A stretch of 64,000 nt of DNA from Warburgia ugandensis (taxonomy: Eukaryota; Streptophyta; Magnoliopsida; Canellales; Canellaceae): positions 22,932,414-22,996,413 of the forward strand of contig CP141134.1 of the NCBI GenBank assembly GCA_035236585.1. Direction: 5' to 3'. Shown here one piece after another: positions 25,469 through 38,713 of this stretch. Numbering within the stretch: the stretch's first letter is position 1; each line of letters opens with the position of its first letter. The position numbers and the translations under genes were made by a program. The notes under the pieces were generated by a model. That model did not search any database. It was given only the letters and a program-made list of their open reading frames with translations, and was not told the DNA's origin.

Positions 25469-27475
25469 TGTGATGTCCCCAGTTTTTCTAACACTTTTTC
25501 ACAAAATCTTTTGCAATTGTAGGGGCCCGAGTTTGAAAAACTATTTAGAAACCAAATAGAGGAAAACATGTTTCATGGGAAGACCTTAAAAATATCTTGA
25601 GTGCCATTTTTCTTTCCAAAAATAAGGATTTTCAAAGAAATGAGCACCAAATTTCTACCAAAAATCTAGCAGAGTCTCCCCTATATTTTGGACCCAGCTC
25701 ATGTCATGCATGTGATACGACAACCTAATAAACACAGTATGTATAAAATCACAAAGGAGACTGTCTCCCTCCAAAATACATCCACACATGCATATTTGTT
25801 CATATTTAAATAAAAGGAAACATTTTGTAGTGCTAAAAGGCTAGGAATTTAACCAACATCCCCAGGACCACTCTTGTCACAGCCACATCACCATAACTCC
25901 AATTTACATGTCCATAAAACAAAGTCATGTTAAGTCAAACATACATCAGTTCACAGGAACATCAACTACACTATAAGCCTGTTTGATACACCTTTCTTGC
26001 CGTTCTCTTGAGATCTCTATCACAATCTCTACTCCTATGTTTCATTTCTTCAAACTTGAGACATTTTCGCAAGCTTGCATTTGTGTAGATAGTTATATCA
26101 TCAAAATATGAAGTTTATACAGTTTCAACTACAAAAAGGATACATAATCACATGTTTTGTAGTTCAATAAAATATGATGCATAATGAGTAGTATAATAAA
26201 ACTCTAAAATCTCAATCATGCTTTACATGCCAGATTAATTCAAATTCTGAATTTCAATATCCACACATATTGTTTTTAAGACAATAGTAACCTTTGTGAG
26301 GTATTTTACAATATATGAAAGATTGCGACAACTAATGTCATGTATCATCTCATAAATATACTCATCCAAATTGGATAGTGAATCATCATAAAAAATCAAT
26401 AGATGAAAAGCATTTAAACCATGAAATATTTAAATATAGTTAATGTATCTCAATAGGTATATATATATATATGTGTGGATAATTTCACTTGAACCTCCTA
26501 AAGGCCTCATAAGTGTAGAAACACTCGTAGTCCAGCCATTAGTCGTTGGTCATGAGTACTCATTATAGACCTGAAATCCAAGGGTGCCACACACCTACGC
26601 TATCACCCTATATACATATGAATCTTCAAATAATGTACCCTCTATGCACAAACAAGACCTAATCAAGTCCATAGCTATCATACCAATACCAAGACGAATA
26701 GCCTCCCCACACCATTCATCAACTTGAATTTGGCCTTTTGCAACCAGGTATTATATATATAAAGTTTTGGAGGGGGGATGATCAGTCTTCTACCCTCCTA
26801 GCATAGCATCCATCAGACCACCATATACCCTCCATAACATAATAATACTAGTCATCATTACATGTCATCATAACATATAAAACCATAAAATTCCATGCAC
26901 TCGTGAAATCATGCAAATCAATCTCATGATATGATATAACCATGTAAAAGTGTTAAGTGTTAAGTTTTGGTCAAAATACCCCTAATTTAGCATTCAATTA
27001 GATCATCTAACCAATCAAATTTGCATTTTTTAGCTTAATTTTATTTTAGATCCAATTAGTTATCTAATTGTTAATTTGTAAAATTTAACAATCAAATGAT
27101 CATCAGAGCTAATCAGAGGTATATTGTATAGTTTAGATTACTCTAATTTGGTCTTTTGTTTTGCAAATCAACCAAAAGAGGGTTGGATGGCTCAGATTGA
27201 GATTCAATGGTGTAGATCACCCATCAAGAATCAACATGCAAGATTAAATTAGTTTTAATTAAAGAATGGGAAATCAATTGGGAAATGGAAAGCTACAAAA
27301 GAAGAAAGGAGAGTTAGTGGAGAAGTTTCTAAAGTGGAGGAACCAAAATTAGAAAGAAATTAGGTCGGAATGTTTGAAAAGAGGAAATAGAATGATTATA
27401 CAAGAAGAAGGCAATCCCTTCAGCAGCCCCCCTAAGTTGGGCTAGAAGCAGGGAAACCATGCTCCCCCTTCTTCC

Positions 27476-27626
<151 letters not shown>

Positions 27627-27978
27627 ACATTCTGCCCCTTTCCTTTTCCTTCTCTCACTCCCAATTCTCTCTCTCACCTCTGTTTCTCTTCGTCATTCCC
27701 CATCTCTCCATCTGTTCACAACAAGGTCCACATCCAGTCCAATTGTCCTACCTTTCTCTCCATCTCTCTGTCAGCCTGGCATCTCTCTTGCCACCTCCCC
27801 CTTTCTCTGTTTCTGTTCACCGACAACACTGGCTGGTTTTCACCATGTCTCTCTTCAACCCCTCCTTGGGTAGATCGTAGGAGGTAGGCAGACCCACCAT
27901 CCCCCTTCTCTCTTCTTCCCTCTCCTCTCCACTCTCTCATCAATCTCCCTCTCTCTCCTGCTATGTCCCCTTCCACTT

Positions 27979-28089
<111 letters not shown>

Positions 28090-29654
28090 TGCACCTTCTC
28101 TCTCCTTTTCTCCCTCTCAGCTCTTGTCTCTCTCTTTCTCTTGACCAATTCTCCTCATCAGCTGGCACTTCCCCCTCTCTTTCTCTCTCTTCCTCATTCG
28201 ATCTCTGCTTCGATAAGCACAGCATCATCATACCTCACCTGTGCCGACGACCCCAAACCACCCCTCTCTTCTCCTTCTTCTCTTGCTTTCTCACACTCTA
28301 TCTCCCCCTCTCCCATCTGCATTTCTCTCATTTCTACCCTCTCTTTCCCTCACTCTCACCTACTCCCTGGTTTTCTCTTCACCTATTTCCCATCACTATC
28401 ACCCACCAACTCCCTTCCCTACATCTCTCTTTGTCACCAATGCGTCACCTGTTAGCCACCGACAAGCACCTGACTGCACCACCACTCTCTCCTCTATTTC
28501 TGTTCACCAGCAGCACCATCTTAGGCTGCTCCTCCTCTGTCTCCCTCTCTCTTTTCCTAGCACCCTTCTCCTATCTACCTGACCAACATCACCCGATAAT
28601 TACTATCTGCCTAGCACCACAGAGACTGGCATGCACTGACACTCCCTCTATTTCTCTTTCGTCGCATCAGACGACCCCAATTTCTCTATCCGTCGTTCAC
28701 CGCTTGACCCAGGGGAGGAAACCCAACACAGGTTTCCTTTGTCTTCCCTTTCCCCCTCTTGTTCTTCCCTCTTCTCTTCCTCTTCTTCCCTTCTCCCCCC
28801 TCTTCACCGTCTTCCACCTCTGTCAGGTTTCCTTTTTGAGTTTTCATTTAAAAACAAAAAACTAGATAAATTCTTGTTTTTCCCTTAGAACAAAAATTGA
28901 AATTCCATTTTAATCATGTCCCTATTTTAATCCCAATTTTGCTTTATCTTCATTCTGCTTATCTAGGTACTGTATAATCCAAGGTTGTTTATTTAGTTTT
29001 AATTTCTATTTTCTTTAGAACTAAAAATTCTATAATTTGCATCATTTAAATAAATCTGAATTTTTATTTTATTATTAGTTTACTCTTCTTATTTTTTTAA
29101 GTTTTAGACAATTAAATTTTATTTAAACACCATATTTTTAAGTCGAGTCCCCATGGGATCGACCCGTACTTGCATAAGCTATACTGCAATAGCCTGTACA
29201 CTTGCGATAAAATAAATCAACAAAAAGCAACCCTCACAAGGGTTGAGTATGAGGATTCCTCACCCCCATCATTTCACAAATCACAAACTCCATGCAATTT
29301 CAAATACATTTTCATGTGCAAGTTTCAATTTAATAAATAAATCAACATGGTATTCTAAAGTGATAAGTTCCATGAAATACAAATATACTCAGTATATAAA
29401 TAAAAAATCTCAATTTTAACTATTTTCAAACATGATAGAATAATCATTATTAGTTTTCATGTTTCACAAAAGCATATTGAAGTTAAAACTACCTACCTCT
29501 GACGTGCTCCTTGGTTTAGTTATATCCCTTCTTCCACTCACTCGTATCAACCTTCTCAATTGATATTCCAGTGTTCTTGTCAATGTTGAATCATAGATTA
29601 ATAAGTACATAAGAGATTTGCTTTTAATTAAAGCCTGATGGTTTAGATCATCAT

Positions 29655-29943
29655 TGCAATTTTAGAAGAAAAAGAATGTATTCTTCTATATTCCTTAGAG
29701 AAAAAAATTACAATAATATATATAGGGAAGCATGGCAATAGACCTGCCATTGAATCCCACGGATTAGGCTAAAGGAAATCCCTTAACATAAGGGTCAAAC
29801 TAAGAATAAAAGGAAAGGAGATTTTCATATTCAAATCTGATCCTAATCTCCATTATTTATGGCAACAAACTAAGATAAGATCAAAACTAATCCCTAGAAA
29901 CTAGGAACTAATTTTGAGAGAGAGTTTCCTAAAATATCTGATA
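29655..29943 (-). repeat. Copia 3' LTR
   Basis: A 289-bp repeat nearly identical to 34402-34687. Its outer end reads TGCAATTTTAG on +, next to the target duplication. Confidence 0.9.
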
Positions 29944-30283
29944 CTCCCCTTCAAGTTGGAGTGTAGATGTTTATCATGCCCAACTTGCTGATGAAGAACT
30001 CATAGTTAGGTTTGAAAAGTCCCTTTGTAAGAATATTAGCTATTTATTGTGATGTTGGAACAAATGGCAAGCAAATATCTCCTGCTTCAATTTTCTCCTT
30101 TATAAAATGCCTGTCAACCTCAACGTGCTTTGTTCTATCGTGTTGAACAGGATTGTGTGCAATGTTGATAGCCACCTTGTTGTCACAATACAACTTCATT
30201 GGCATGGTCACAGTTCAATTTAGCTCTTCCAAAACTCGTTTCAGCCATATCATCTCGTAGACTCCATCAGCCATTGACCTGTA

Positions 30284-31591
30284 TTATGCTTCTGCACTAC
30301 TCTTGGCAATAACACTTTGTTTTTTACTTCTCCACATCGCTAAGTTTCTCCACAAAAAGGTACAATAACCGGATGTTGATTTTCTATTAGTGACTGAACC
30401 GACCCAATCTGCATCTATGTACACCTCAATACTTCGTTGTTCATTTTTCTTGAAAAATAAACCTTTTCCTAGAGAACTCTTCAAGTACCTCAGAATTTGA
30501 TACACAGCTTCAAAGTGTTCTTCATGAGGGGAATGCATGAATTGACTCACAATGCTTACGGCAAAAGCAATATCAGGACATGTGTGGGACAAATAAATGA
30601 GCTTACCAACCAACCTCTGGTATTGAGATGTACCCATAGGATCACCTTTACTATCTCTAAGTCTTTCGTTGGGATCAATTGGAGTTTCTGCAGGACGGCA
30701 ACCACTCATTCTCATTTCTATGAGAAGATCAAGGATGTATTTCCTTTGTGAGACAACAATCCCTTTCTTTGATCTAGCAACCTCCATTCCAAGAAAATAT
30801 CTAAGTGGTCCCAAGTCCTTAATTTCAAACTCAGATGCAAGACATCTTTTCAACCTTTCCATTTCAGCTAAGTCATCCCCAATTAGGATAATATTGTTCA
30901 CATACACAATGAGAATAGCTATTCTCCCATTAGTTGAGTGTTTTGTGAAAATGGTATGATCAGTTTGCCCCTGAACATATTACTGACCCTTTACAAACTA
31001 AGTAAATCTCTCGAACCAGGCTCTTGGTGATTATTTCAATCCATATAAGGATTTCTTTAGTTTTCATACTTTTGAGCCAAACTTTCTATAAAAACTTGGT
31101 GGTGGATCCATGTAGACTTCCTCCTCCAAGTCCCCATTAAGGAACACATTCTTCACATCCAACTGCTATAGGGGCCAGTCAAGATTGGCTGCAATTGACA
31201 AAAGTACTCTAACAATATTCATTTTGGCAACAAGCACAAAGGTTTCAAGCTAATCAATACCATATGTTTGAGTGAAGCCTTTGACCACCAAACGAACCTT
31301 GTGTCGCTCAAGAGATCCATCTGATTTGTATTTATTTGTGAACACCTATTTGCATCCATCTGTCCTCTTCTCTCTAGGCAAATCCACAACCTCCCATGTT
31401 TTATTTTTCTCAAGGGCCTTCATCTCTTCAAGAATAGCCTTCTTCCACTCAGGAATCTGTAAAGCATCCTATACAGTCTTTGGTATTTCCATAGAAGACA
31501 ATTGTGAAGTAAACGCAAAGAAAGTAGGGGACAAATTTTTGTAAGAGACAAAATTGGACATGGGATGTTTAGTACAAGCTCTAACACTGTT
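30284..31591 (-). pseudogene. Copia reverse transcriptase and RNase H (broken, active site YVNN)
   Basis: The N-terminal part has stops but shows NKYKSDGSLERHKVRLVVKG and a LDVKNVFLNGDLEEEVYMD region near 31160, where the usual DVKNAFL motif is kept. The open frame 30284-30907 carries YVNNIIL in place of YVDD, so both catalytic aspartates are asparagine. It continues with LGPLRYFLGMEVA and the RNase H part (YIDADWVGSVTNRKSTSGYC, then KSSAEA). The D-to-N changes are G-to-A, the same class as many of the stops in this window. Confidence 0.9.
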
Positions 31592-33437
31592 TCAATTAGC
31601 AATAGGAATACTAAGATCGAAAGAGCTAGACTCAGAATGAATAGACATGGAATTAGGTGAATTTTTTTGAATAGGTTCAAAGGAAGACTTACTTGATGCC
31701 TCGCTAGAGTTTAGGTTAGCCTTTGGTTTGGACTCTTGACTTTGTTGAGGAGCATTGGTCTCATTGCCTTGAATTTGTTTCCTCCTTTGGTTCCTCCTTG
31801 AGTAGACCAAAGGTTCTTTGGTACCTATTTTTTTATTGCTAGTTTTTTCAAGGTTATGATATGGCTCTATTGGATTCGGACCTAGGTTTTCATCAATTAA
31901 AACACAAGGTTCTAGAGGTTTAAAAACATTTGGTCCATCGGGAATCAATGTGGTAGTGCTTTCTCTTTGGAAAACATCTAAGTAATCCAAATCTTCCATA
32001 GGTGTCTCCCCCTAAAGATGAGTTTCAAAAAATGGTGAAGACTCAAAAAAAGTGACATCCATGCTGACAAACATTTTTTTGGAAGTAGGATCAAAACACT
32101 TATACCCCTTCTAAGTTGGAGCATAGCCTACAAAAACACACTTTCTTGCTTTAGGATCTAGTTTGCCATGGTTGTGAGCATGAACATGTACAAAGGCAAT
32201 GCATCCAAATACTTTCAATGGTAAGTTCAAGGACAACTTGGCTATGGGAAAGTTTTTTTGAAAGACACTTAGGGGAGTTTGAATTTTAAAATCTTTATAG
32301 GCATTCAATTTATAAGAAATGTTGCTATAAGTATAGTTTGACCCCAAAGATAGTAGGAACTTTATGTGTGATCAATAGTGCCCTAGCAACTTCCAAAAGA
32401 TGCTTGTTTTTTCACTCAGCTACCCCATTTTGTTGGGGTGTGTCAGTGCAAGAACTTTATTGAAATATTCCTTGCCATTGTCACTTTGAAAAATCCTTAT
32501 TTTCTCTTGAAATTGTGTTTCCACCATGGAAATTTTTTTTTTTGAAAACTTCTTCAACTTTAGATTTTTATTTTGAAAGGTATACCCAACTTATCCTTGT
32601 GTGATCATAAATAAAACTGACAAACCATTTTTTTCCTGAAAGTGTTGAAACCTTATATGGTCCTCATATATCACTATGGATTAACGAAAAAGGTTTAGAT
32701 GCTTGATATGATCTTGGAGGAAAAAAGGCATGGTGGTGCTTGGCTAACTCATATATTTCACATTAAAATGAAGATGGACTTTTATTATTAAGCAAACTAG
32801 GAAACAAGTGTTTTAAATAATGAAAACTTGGATGGCATAATCTATAATGTCATAACATAACATTACATTCACTAGAATCGGAAACAAAACCGATACTTTG
32901 AACTTGTCTTCTTGAGTCAATTCCATCTTCAAGAAAATAGAGACCTCCACTTTCTCTAGCATTGCCAAACATCCTCCCTGAGGGTAGTTCCTAAAACTCA
33001 CACCGAGAGGGATAGAAATTAGTTTGACACTTGATATCATTGGTTAACTTGCTAATTGACAAAAGGTTGCAAGAAAGGTTAGGCACATGAAGAACATTAT
33101 GCAAAGTTAAGGAAGGCGATATAACAATGGATCATGTCCGAGTAATTGCCAAGAGAGATCCATCTGCTATCTTGATTTTTTTTTCCCTGCACATGGATGG
33201 TAAGTTGAGAAAAGATTGGAGTAACTTGTCATATGATCAGTTGTCAGTTGCTCCTGAATCTATGATCTAGGAGTTGCTTTGGCTAGGATTGACACTACGA
33301 AGGGCAATAATGAAGTTACCTTTTTGGGCCAAAGAACAAGAGGGGTTAACATTGAATTGTGGAGAATAGAAGAGTTTGTACAGGTGCTCTAGCTATTCCT
33401 TTGTTAATGGAGATATTTTTGAATTGACTTGCTGCCC
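31592..33437 (-). pseudogene. Copia protease, integrase and linker (broken)
   Basis: Right to left I see IIDSGATDN (protease active-site DSG) near 33270, then LCHPSFHYLK and CEICELAKHH of the integrase zinc-binding region at about 32720-32850. LIHSDIWGPYKVSTLSGKK, with the first catalytic aspartate, lies near 32650. DTPQQNGVAE, with the catalytic glutamate, is near 32430. The poorly conserved linker between integrase and reverse transcriptase is an open frame at 31592-31999. Multiple stops cut the rest. These domains would process the polyprotein and insert the cDNA. Confidence 0.83.
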
Positions 33438-34366
33438 CTAGTTCTCTTCATGTGAGGTTTGGAATGACTGGTTGTTGTTTCTAGGTTTCTTCTTCCAATT
33501 TAGAGGCTTTCCATGGAATTTCCAGTAAGTTTCCTTCGTGTGCCATGACTCCTTACAGTGTTCACACCAGGGTTTCTTCCTTCTTTCACCATCGGAATCA
33601 GCACTTCTAGAAATAAGGGCAAAATTATCATTTTCCACCACAGATTTGTATTCCTAGTTGGTTAACATAACCTTCCTTCAAAAAAGGTTTCTTGGAGGGA
33701 TGGCATAGGTTTCTTTCCAAGGATCTGACCCCTAACTTCATCCAAATCATGATTGAGGCCAGCTAAGAATAGATGCACATGATCATTCTCCTCCTTTATA
33801 ATTTTTACACTATCGGTAGGGCAGTCCCATTCATCATTATAGCTCTAGTCCAATTTTTGCTATAATGAAAGCATCTCATTATAGTATACCGTGACTTCCC
33901 TTTTTCCTTGTTTTGATTGCCACAGTTTTGTTTTTAGACCAAAGATTTGAGATGAGTTTTCTAAGTCAGAATAGGTCTCCCTTACAGCCTCCCACACATC
34001 TTTTGTAGTGGGGAGAAAAAGATAGGGTTTACTTGTGGTCTACTCCATTGAGTTGATAAGCCAGACCATGATTAAAGGGTTTTCTGACCTCCATGCACTC
34101 ATATCCAGATCTCCAGCCTCTGGTTGCTTCACTGCTCCTGTCAAATGGCCAAGTTTTCCCCTTTCATCAATCACCAACTTCACGGATTGAGCCCATTCTA
34201 GGTAGTTTTTCCCATTTAACTTGTGAGAAGTTAACTGGAATGAAGTATTTGAGGAAAAGTGGTCTGTACCACTATTTGACATGGTTGTCCCTAACAAGAA
34301 ACTTTCAGCAATTGTTTTTGATGAATTAGAGGTTCTTCTAGCCCCAGTCATGGCTGTTTTAGCCAT
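33438..34366 (-). pseudogene. Copia gag (broken), with a mutated zinc knuckle
   Basis: The N-terminal part (34366-34040) starts at an ATG and carries SFQLTSHKLNGKNYLEWAQS and MVWLINSM, typical of the Copia gag that packages the RNA. The middle is interrupted by stops. The zinc knuckle at 33438-33641 reads CEHCKESWHTKETYW, so the last cysteine of the CCHC set is tyrosine. That alone should weaken RNA binding. The start at 34366 is supported by its position just downstream of the primer-binding site. Confidence 0.85.
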
Positions 34367-34389
34367 TTAAAAGTAGATCAAGAGCCTAA

Positions 34390-34401
34390 GCTCTGATACC
34401 A
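34390..34401 (-). promoter_or_regulatory. Primer-binding site of the Copia element
   Basis: TGGTATCAGAGC on minus, an exact match to the 3' end complement of initiator Met tRNA. Confidence 0.9.
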
Positions 34402-34687
34402 TAAAATTTTAGAAGAAAAGGAATGTATTCTTCTATATTCCTTAGAGAAAAAATTACACATATATATAGGGAAGCATGGCAATAGACCTACCATTGAATC
34501 CCACAGATTAGGCTAAAGGAAATCCCTTAACAGAAGGGTCAAACTAAGAATAAAAGGAAAGGAGATTTTCATATTCAACTATGATCCTAATCTCCATTAT
34601 TTATGGAAATAACCTAAGATAAGATCAAAACTAATCCTTGAAAATTAGGAAATAATTTTGAGAGAAAGTTTCCTAACATATTTGACA
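34402..34687 (-). repeat. Copia 5' LTR
   Basis: A 286-bp repeat. On minus it begins TGTCAAATATGTTAGG at 34687 and ends against the primer-binding site at 34390-34401. Confidence 0.9.
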
Positions 34688-36237
34688 ATCATAAACCGTC
34701 AAATTTTTCATTGATCATAATAGGGGAATGAATAGTCAATTTTGTCCCAAATCCACCATCCATTCACCAATTAGGGGTCCAATGGTTTAGGTTTGCATTT
34801 ACAATTCAAATAACCCCATTGATGAATGATTTGGAACTAAAAGTTTAGTCCAATAAGTCATGGTGATCTAACTTAGTGTTTCTAGGTCTAATCCTATGTT
34901 ATTCAAGTGATTGGATTGGTTATTAAGGATTTAAGCTTATTAGTTAGAACCTTGGAAAGGTTACTAAAGTTCTAATCACTGAATGAACAATGTGTACATC
35001 AACAAATCAATGATCCTTATTTAATCCATCAGTTTCATGAAAATCAGTGCCTTGATCTTAAAATTTTAGAGTATGTTTACTTAATAAAGGTCAAGGTACA
35101 TAATGGTAATGTCTAATCACCAATCAGACATTGCCAAGTCATTATTCCTCTACTGTCTGATTAGACAGTTCAGATTATTCGCTCAATTTCCATCTAGATT
35201 TTTCAATTTCTATCATATACTAGTTAATTTAGTGATCTAGAACTCGTCTATGGTGTCTCATCATCAATCAAAGATCAACAAGTCACTGTTTGCATCGTGA
35301 CAAATTGGATGATTGACATTGTGTGATTGGGTTCTAGCCTAGATCAATAATCTTAGTCAGATCCGTGCTATGTAAGATAAGTATTTATCTATCTCTAATC
35401 ATTGATTAGGAAATAAACGATTGGATCATCCATAAAACGGAGATCTAGGATGAAATCAAACGAATTTAGCAAAAAAAATAGAATTCACAAGTTAGCTTTC
35501 ATAGATCTTACCTCTTGGATGCATTTTCGTGCTTTTTCCTCTCTTAGATATGAGGATTGATCACCATTTTGTAGTAAAATCCTCCAATGATGTTGTGCAC
35601 TGTTCACCTCTCTGATCTACCATTAAGATCACCTTAGACTCCTCAATAACCTTAGGGGTTTTGATCATCTTCATGGATGAGTGAAATGACCGGCCCGGAT
35701 CGTCGATCCGAACTGTCATCTTCTTCGGTGATGATTGCAACTTTGGCAACTAAAAGCCTCATTTCTCTCCTTGCCAGTGTGACATGTCTTCTCTGACGAG
35801 CAAGGTTTCTCTTCTTCCTCTTCTCCTTCTTCCCCTCTTCTTTCTTCTTCTTCCTCTGTCGTTGGGTTTTTTCCCTTGTGTGTGTGTCAGGCTTGGCAAA
35901 GTAGACAGTGATGCCTATTTCATTTTTCTTTAAGTGGGAGGGGGTGCTGATATCAATTTGGCCCCCCACCTTTAGTAATATTTTTTTCCAAAAATGCCCT
36001 CATATTATAACTCATCATATCTCCTCCATCTGAACTTCGATTTCAGTGTTCTTTGTGTTGTTGGAATTGTATTGATGTATAATTTCCATCTTTTATAGTT
36101 TCGCATCCAAATTTTCAATTTCCAAAGGGGTCACTTTCATAGAACTCAATTTTACTGAATTAAATTCCTAATTTTTCATCTTAATTAAAATATAATATAT
36201 TGTACAAAAAAAGAACTCAAAATTGAGGATTGTTACA

Positions 36238-36713
36238 TTCTCTCCCCATTATAGGAATTTCATCCTTGAAATTCTTTCCACATTATCTTTAGATGATTCT
36301 AAAAGCATTCTCATCTCTCCAAATATGATAATCATCCCAATAAATCTAAAGTTAGCATCATTAAGTAGGTGATTTTATCATGTCATCTCATCAGATATTA
36401 ACTCATCATATAGACAGATACATATCAAATCATCTTGAGTCAACAATTCTTAATATATAAGAACATGTCACATATACTACAATTAGCATAATCAAACTTC
36501 CACCTAGGATTTTGTCTATCTTTGTACAACATTAGTATAAGTAAAATCACTATATTAAAAAAAAATCAGAGCATCGTAGCTCACCTTTGGAAAATCTATT
36601 ATAGAGCACATCAGCTCACAAGTAGGCAATCTATGCCAATCAAAACTAGAGAATATCAGCTCACCAATAAGCAATCATATGCCAATCAAAACCAACCTAC
36701 GGCATAATCATAC
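36238..36713 (-). other. Tekay-like 3' untranslated side of the interior
   Basis: Starts with the purine-rich tract next to the Tekay LTR and runs to the left edge of the Athila element. It has no coding similarity. The integrase expected upstream of it is missing from the window. Confidence 0.55.
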
Positions 36714-38689
36714 TGTTAAGTGTTCATTTTTGGCTAAAAGATCCCTAGTTTAACATTCAATAAGATCATCTAACCATTCAAATTGCAAAATTTAGCTTGA
36801 TTGACCATCCAAACCTTAAATTTCTCAAAATCAACGGTTAAATGATTATTAGATCTTATTAAATGATTAATGTATGGTTTAGATTATTCTAATTTAGTCT
36901 TTTATTTTGCAGATCAACTGAAGGAAGGTTGGATGGCTCAACTCTATGATCAACGGTGCAGATCAAAAAGGCAAGAGTCCTAATCAACAAGGAGTCCTAA
37001 GTGGAAGAGTTCTAGTTTGAAGAGGATTCCAAAAAGGGATGGAGTTCTAATTGGAAAAGGAGAAAGTTTCCCCATAGAATTCTAACTCTTCAAGGATAGA
37101 AGATAAGGAAGGAAATGGAGAAAAACAAGGAAGGGAAAGGCTATAAAGAGGAAGCCATATGGGGGAGAGTTGTTGGTTTTTCTTTGGTCTTTGTTGTTCA
37201 ATTTTCTTTCTTTACTAAGTTCGTTTGTTATACATTCCTTTGAATCTCCATTCATGTAATCACATTCAAGGCGTCTCCCACAGCTATTTCTTCCCAACAC
37301 CCTCTCAAACATATGCCCAGTTTCACCGCACACAACCACCAACCATCAACCGTTGTCTACCTTGCTCCCACCTTCTAACCTCTATCTCTGCTGCTCATCG
37401 CCTCTCATCTTTCTAGTTCTGTTACCACCAGCTTTACATCTATTTTCCATATCCACCACGGTTCCCTCTCTTTTCTCTGTCGTTCTAGGTTGCCCACTAT
37501 CTAGACCGCACTGCCTATCTCTGCTGGAAACCCCTCTATTATACCATCGTCTCAATTCCACAGAGTCCTAGCCATCTTTGTTTCATCACCAACCATATTT
37601 CTCTTTCTATCAACATCCCATATTCCTAAATCACCACTGCCTAACCACTTCTCTAGTTGCTAAAGTCCCCCGGTTCTCCATCTTCACTGCCCAGGTCATC
37701 CTTCCCATCTCCAATCATCACATCCAGCGGTCGGCACCCCTCTCCTTTGTAGTTTTCTTCCCAATGCACCAGCCCAGCCACCACTGCACTCCCCCGTTTT
37801 TTGTCCTCCAGGCGCTTTCATTCCAGCTATAGTGCGACACTCCTCAGAGTTTCTGGATTCTTTCCCATCTCCGAGTGGCTTAGAGGAGGAAACCATTTCC
37901 TCTGTTTTCCCTCAATTGCCCCTTTTTGTTTTCCTTCGTTCCCCACTTTCTCTTCCCAACTCCAGGCCACCCAGAACAGAACAGCCATGGATGACGCCCA
38001 TCACCAGACAGGAGCTCCCTTATCATCACCCACACAAGACGACTTCCCCAGTCGTTCCTCTTCACCGGTCAGGCACGAGCTGGATCTGTATCAGACGACG
38101 CCCAGAAGGAGTGTCAATCTTTTCTCATCGGAAGAGCCCTCCACCAGCCACTGTGAAGGACATCTACTCCAGCCGGCCATCCCATCAATTTCGACAATTT
38201 CCTCCAGCTCCATCTCCTTCTCCTCCGGTTTCTCCTTCGTTGGGTTTTCCTGGTTTTTGTTAAAAACCAGAGTTTCAACAAAACCCTTCATCTTTAAATG
38301 AAATGACAATTCTGTTCAATTCCATTAATTACATCTGTGTTCTCTGTTTAATGACATCTGTATCCCCATTTTATTTACATCTGTGTCCCTATTCCATTTA
38401 AGCTTTATTTTATCCATCTTTTGACAGTGTTATCCAAGGACAATGCCATTCATGGACAGTGTGATTCAGAGATGTTTTGATTACTTTTATGTTCTTCTCT
38501 GAAATTGAAAGTTATTTAAAGTGCATCAATTGAATAAATCTGAATGATTATGCTAGTTTTGTTAATCTCTTCAAAATTCAAATAATTAAATTTTATTAAA
38601 AACTCCACTTAAAGGGAGTCCCTGTGGGTTCGACTCATACTTGCATAGCTATACTACAATAGTCCGTGCACTTGCGAAAAACATTAACA
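36714..38689 (+). repeat. Athila 5' LTR
   Basis: A 1976-bp LTR beginning TGTTAAGTGTTCATTTTTGG and ending ACATTAACA. A TATA-type box (CTATAAAG) lies at 37141-37148 and is followed by a C/T-rich segment. The open frames in 37.2-38.3 kb lie wholly inside this LTR. They are repeated in the right LTR with different frames intact, so I do not regard them as genes. Confidence 0.9.
37141..37148 (+). promoter_or_regulatory. TATA-type box in the Athila LTR
   Basis: CTATAAAG, about 430 bases from the LTR start, followed by a pyrimidine-rich leader. Confidence 0.45.
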
Positions 38690-38695
38690 AGTTTT

Positions 38696-38713
38696 TGGCG
38701 CCATTGCCTGGGA
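38696..38713 (+). promoter_or_regulatory. Athila primer-binding site
   Basis: TGGCGCCATTGCCTGGGA, a close match to the tRNA-Asp-type site known for this lineage, six bases after the LTR end. Confidence 0.85.

Larger units (their letters stand above)
29655..34687 (-). mobile_element. Copia LTR retrotransposon, complete but inactive, TSD ATCAT
   Basis: A 5.0-kb element with LTRs at 29655-29943 and 34402-34687, flanked by ATCAT (29650-29654 and 34688-34692). Read on minus, the 5' LTR is followed at once by TGGTATCAGAGC, the initiator-Met primer-binding site. The order is gag, zinc knuckle, protease, integrase, reverse transcriptase and RNase H, which is the Copia order. A purine tract (AACTTGAAGGGGAG) precedes the 3' LTR. 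Every domain carries stops, and the reverse transcriptase active site is mutated. It lies inside the Tekay-like LTR. Confidence 0.92.

Noticed and set aside
37225..38309. Several overlapping frames of 60-166 codons that look proline- and serine-rich
   Set aside because: They fall wholly in the Athila LTR. The right LTR copy keeps different frames open, so there is no sign of coding constraint.
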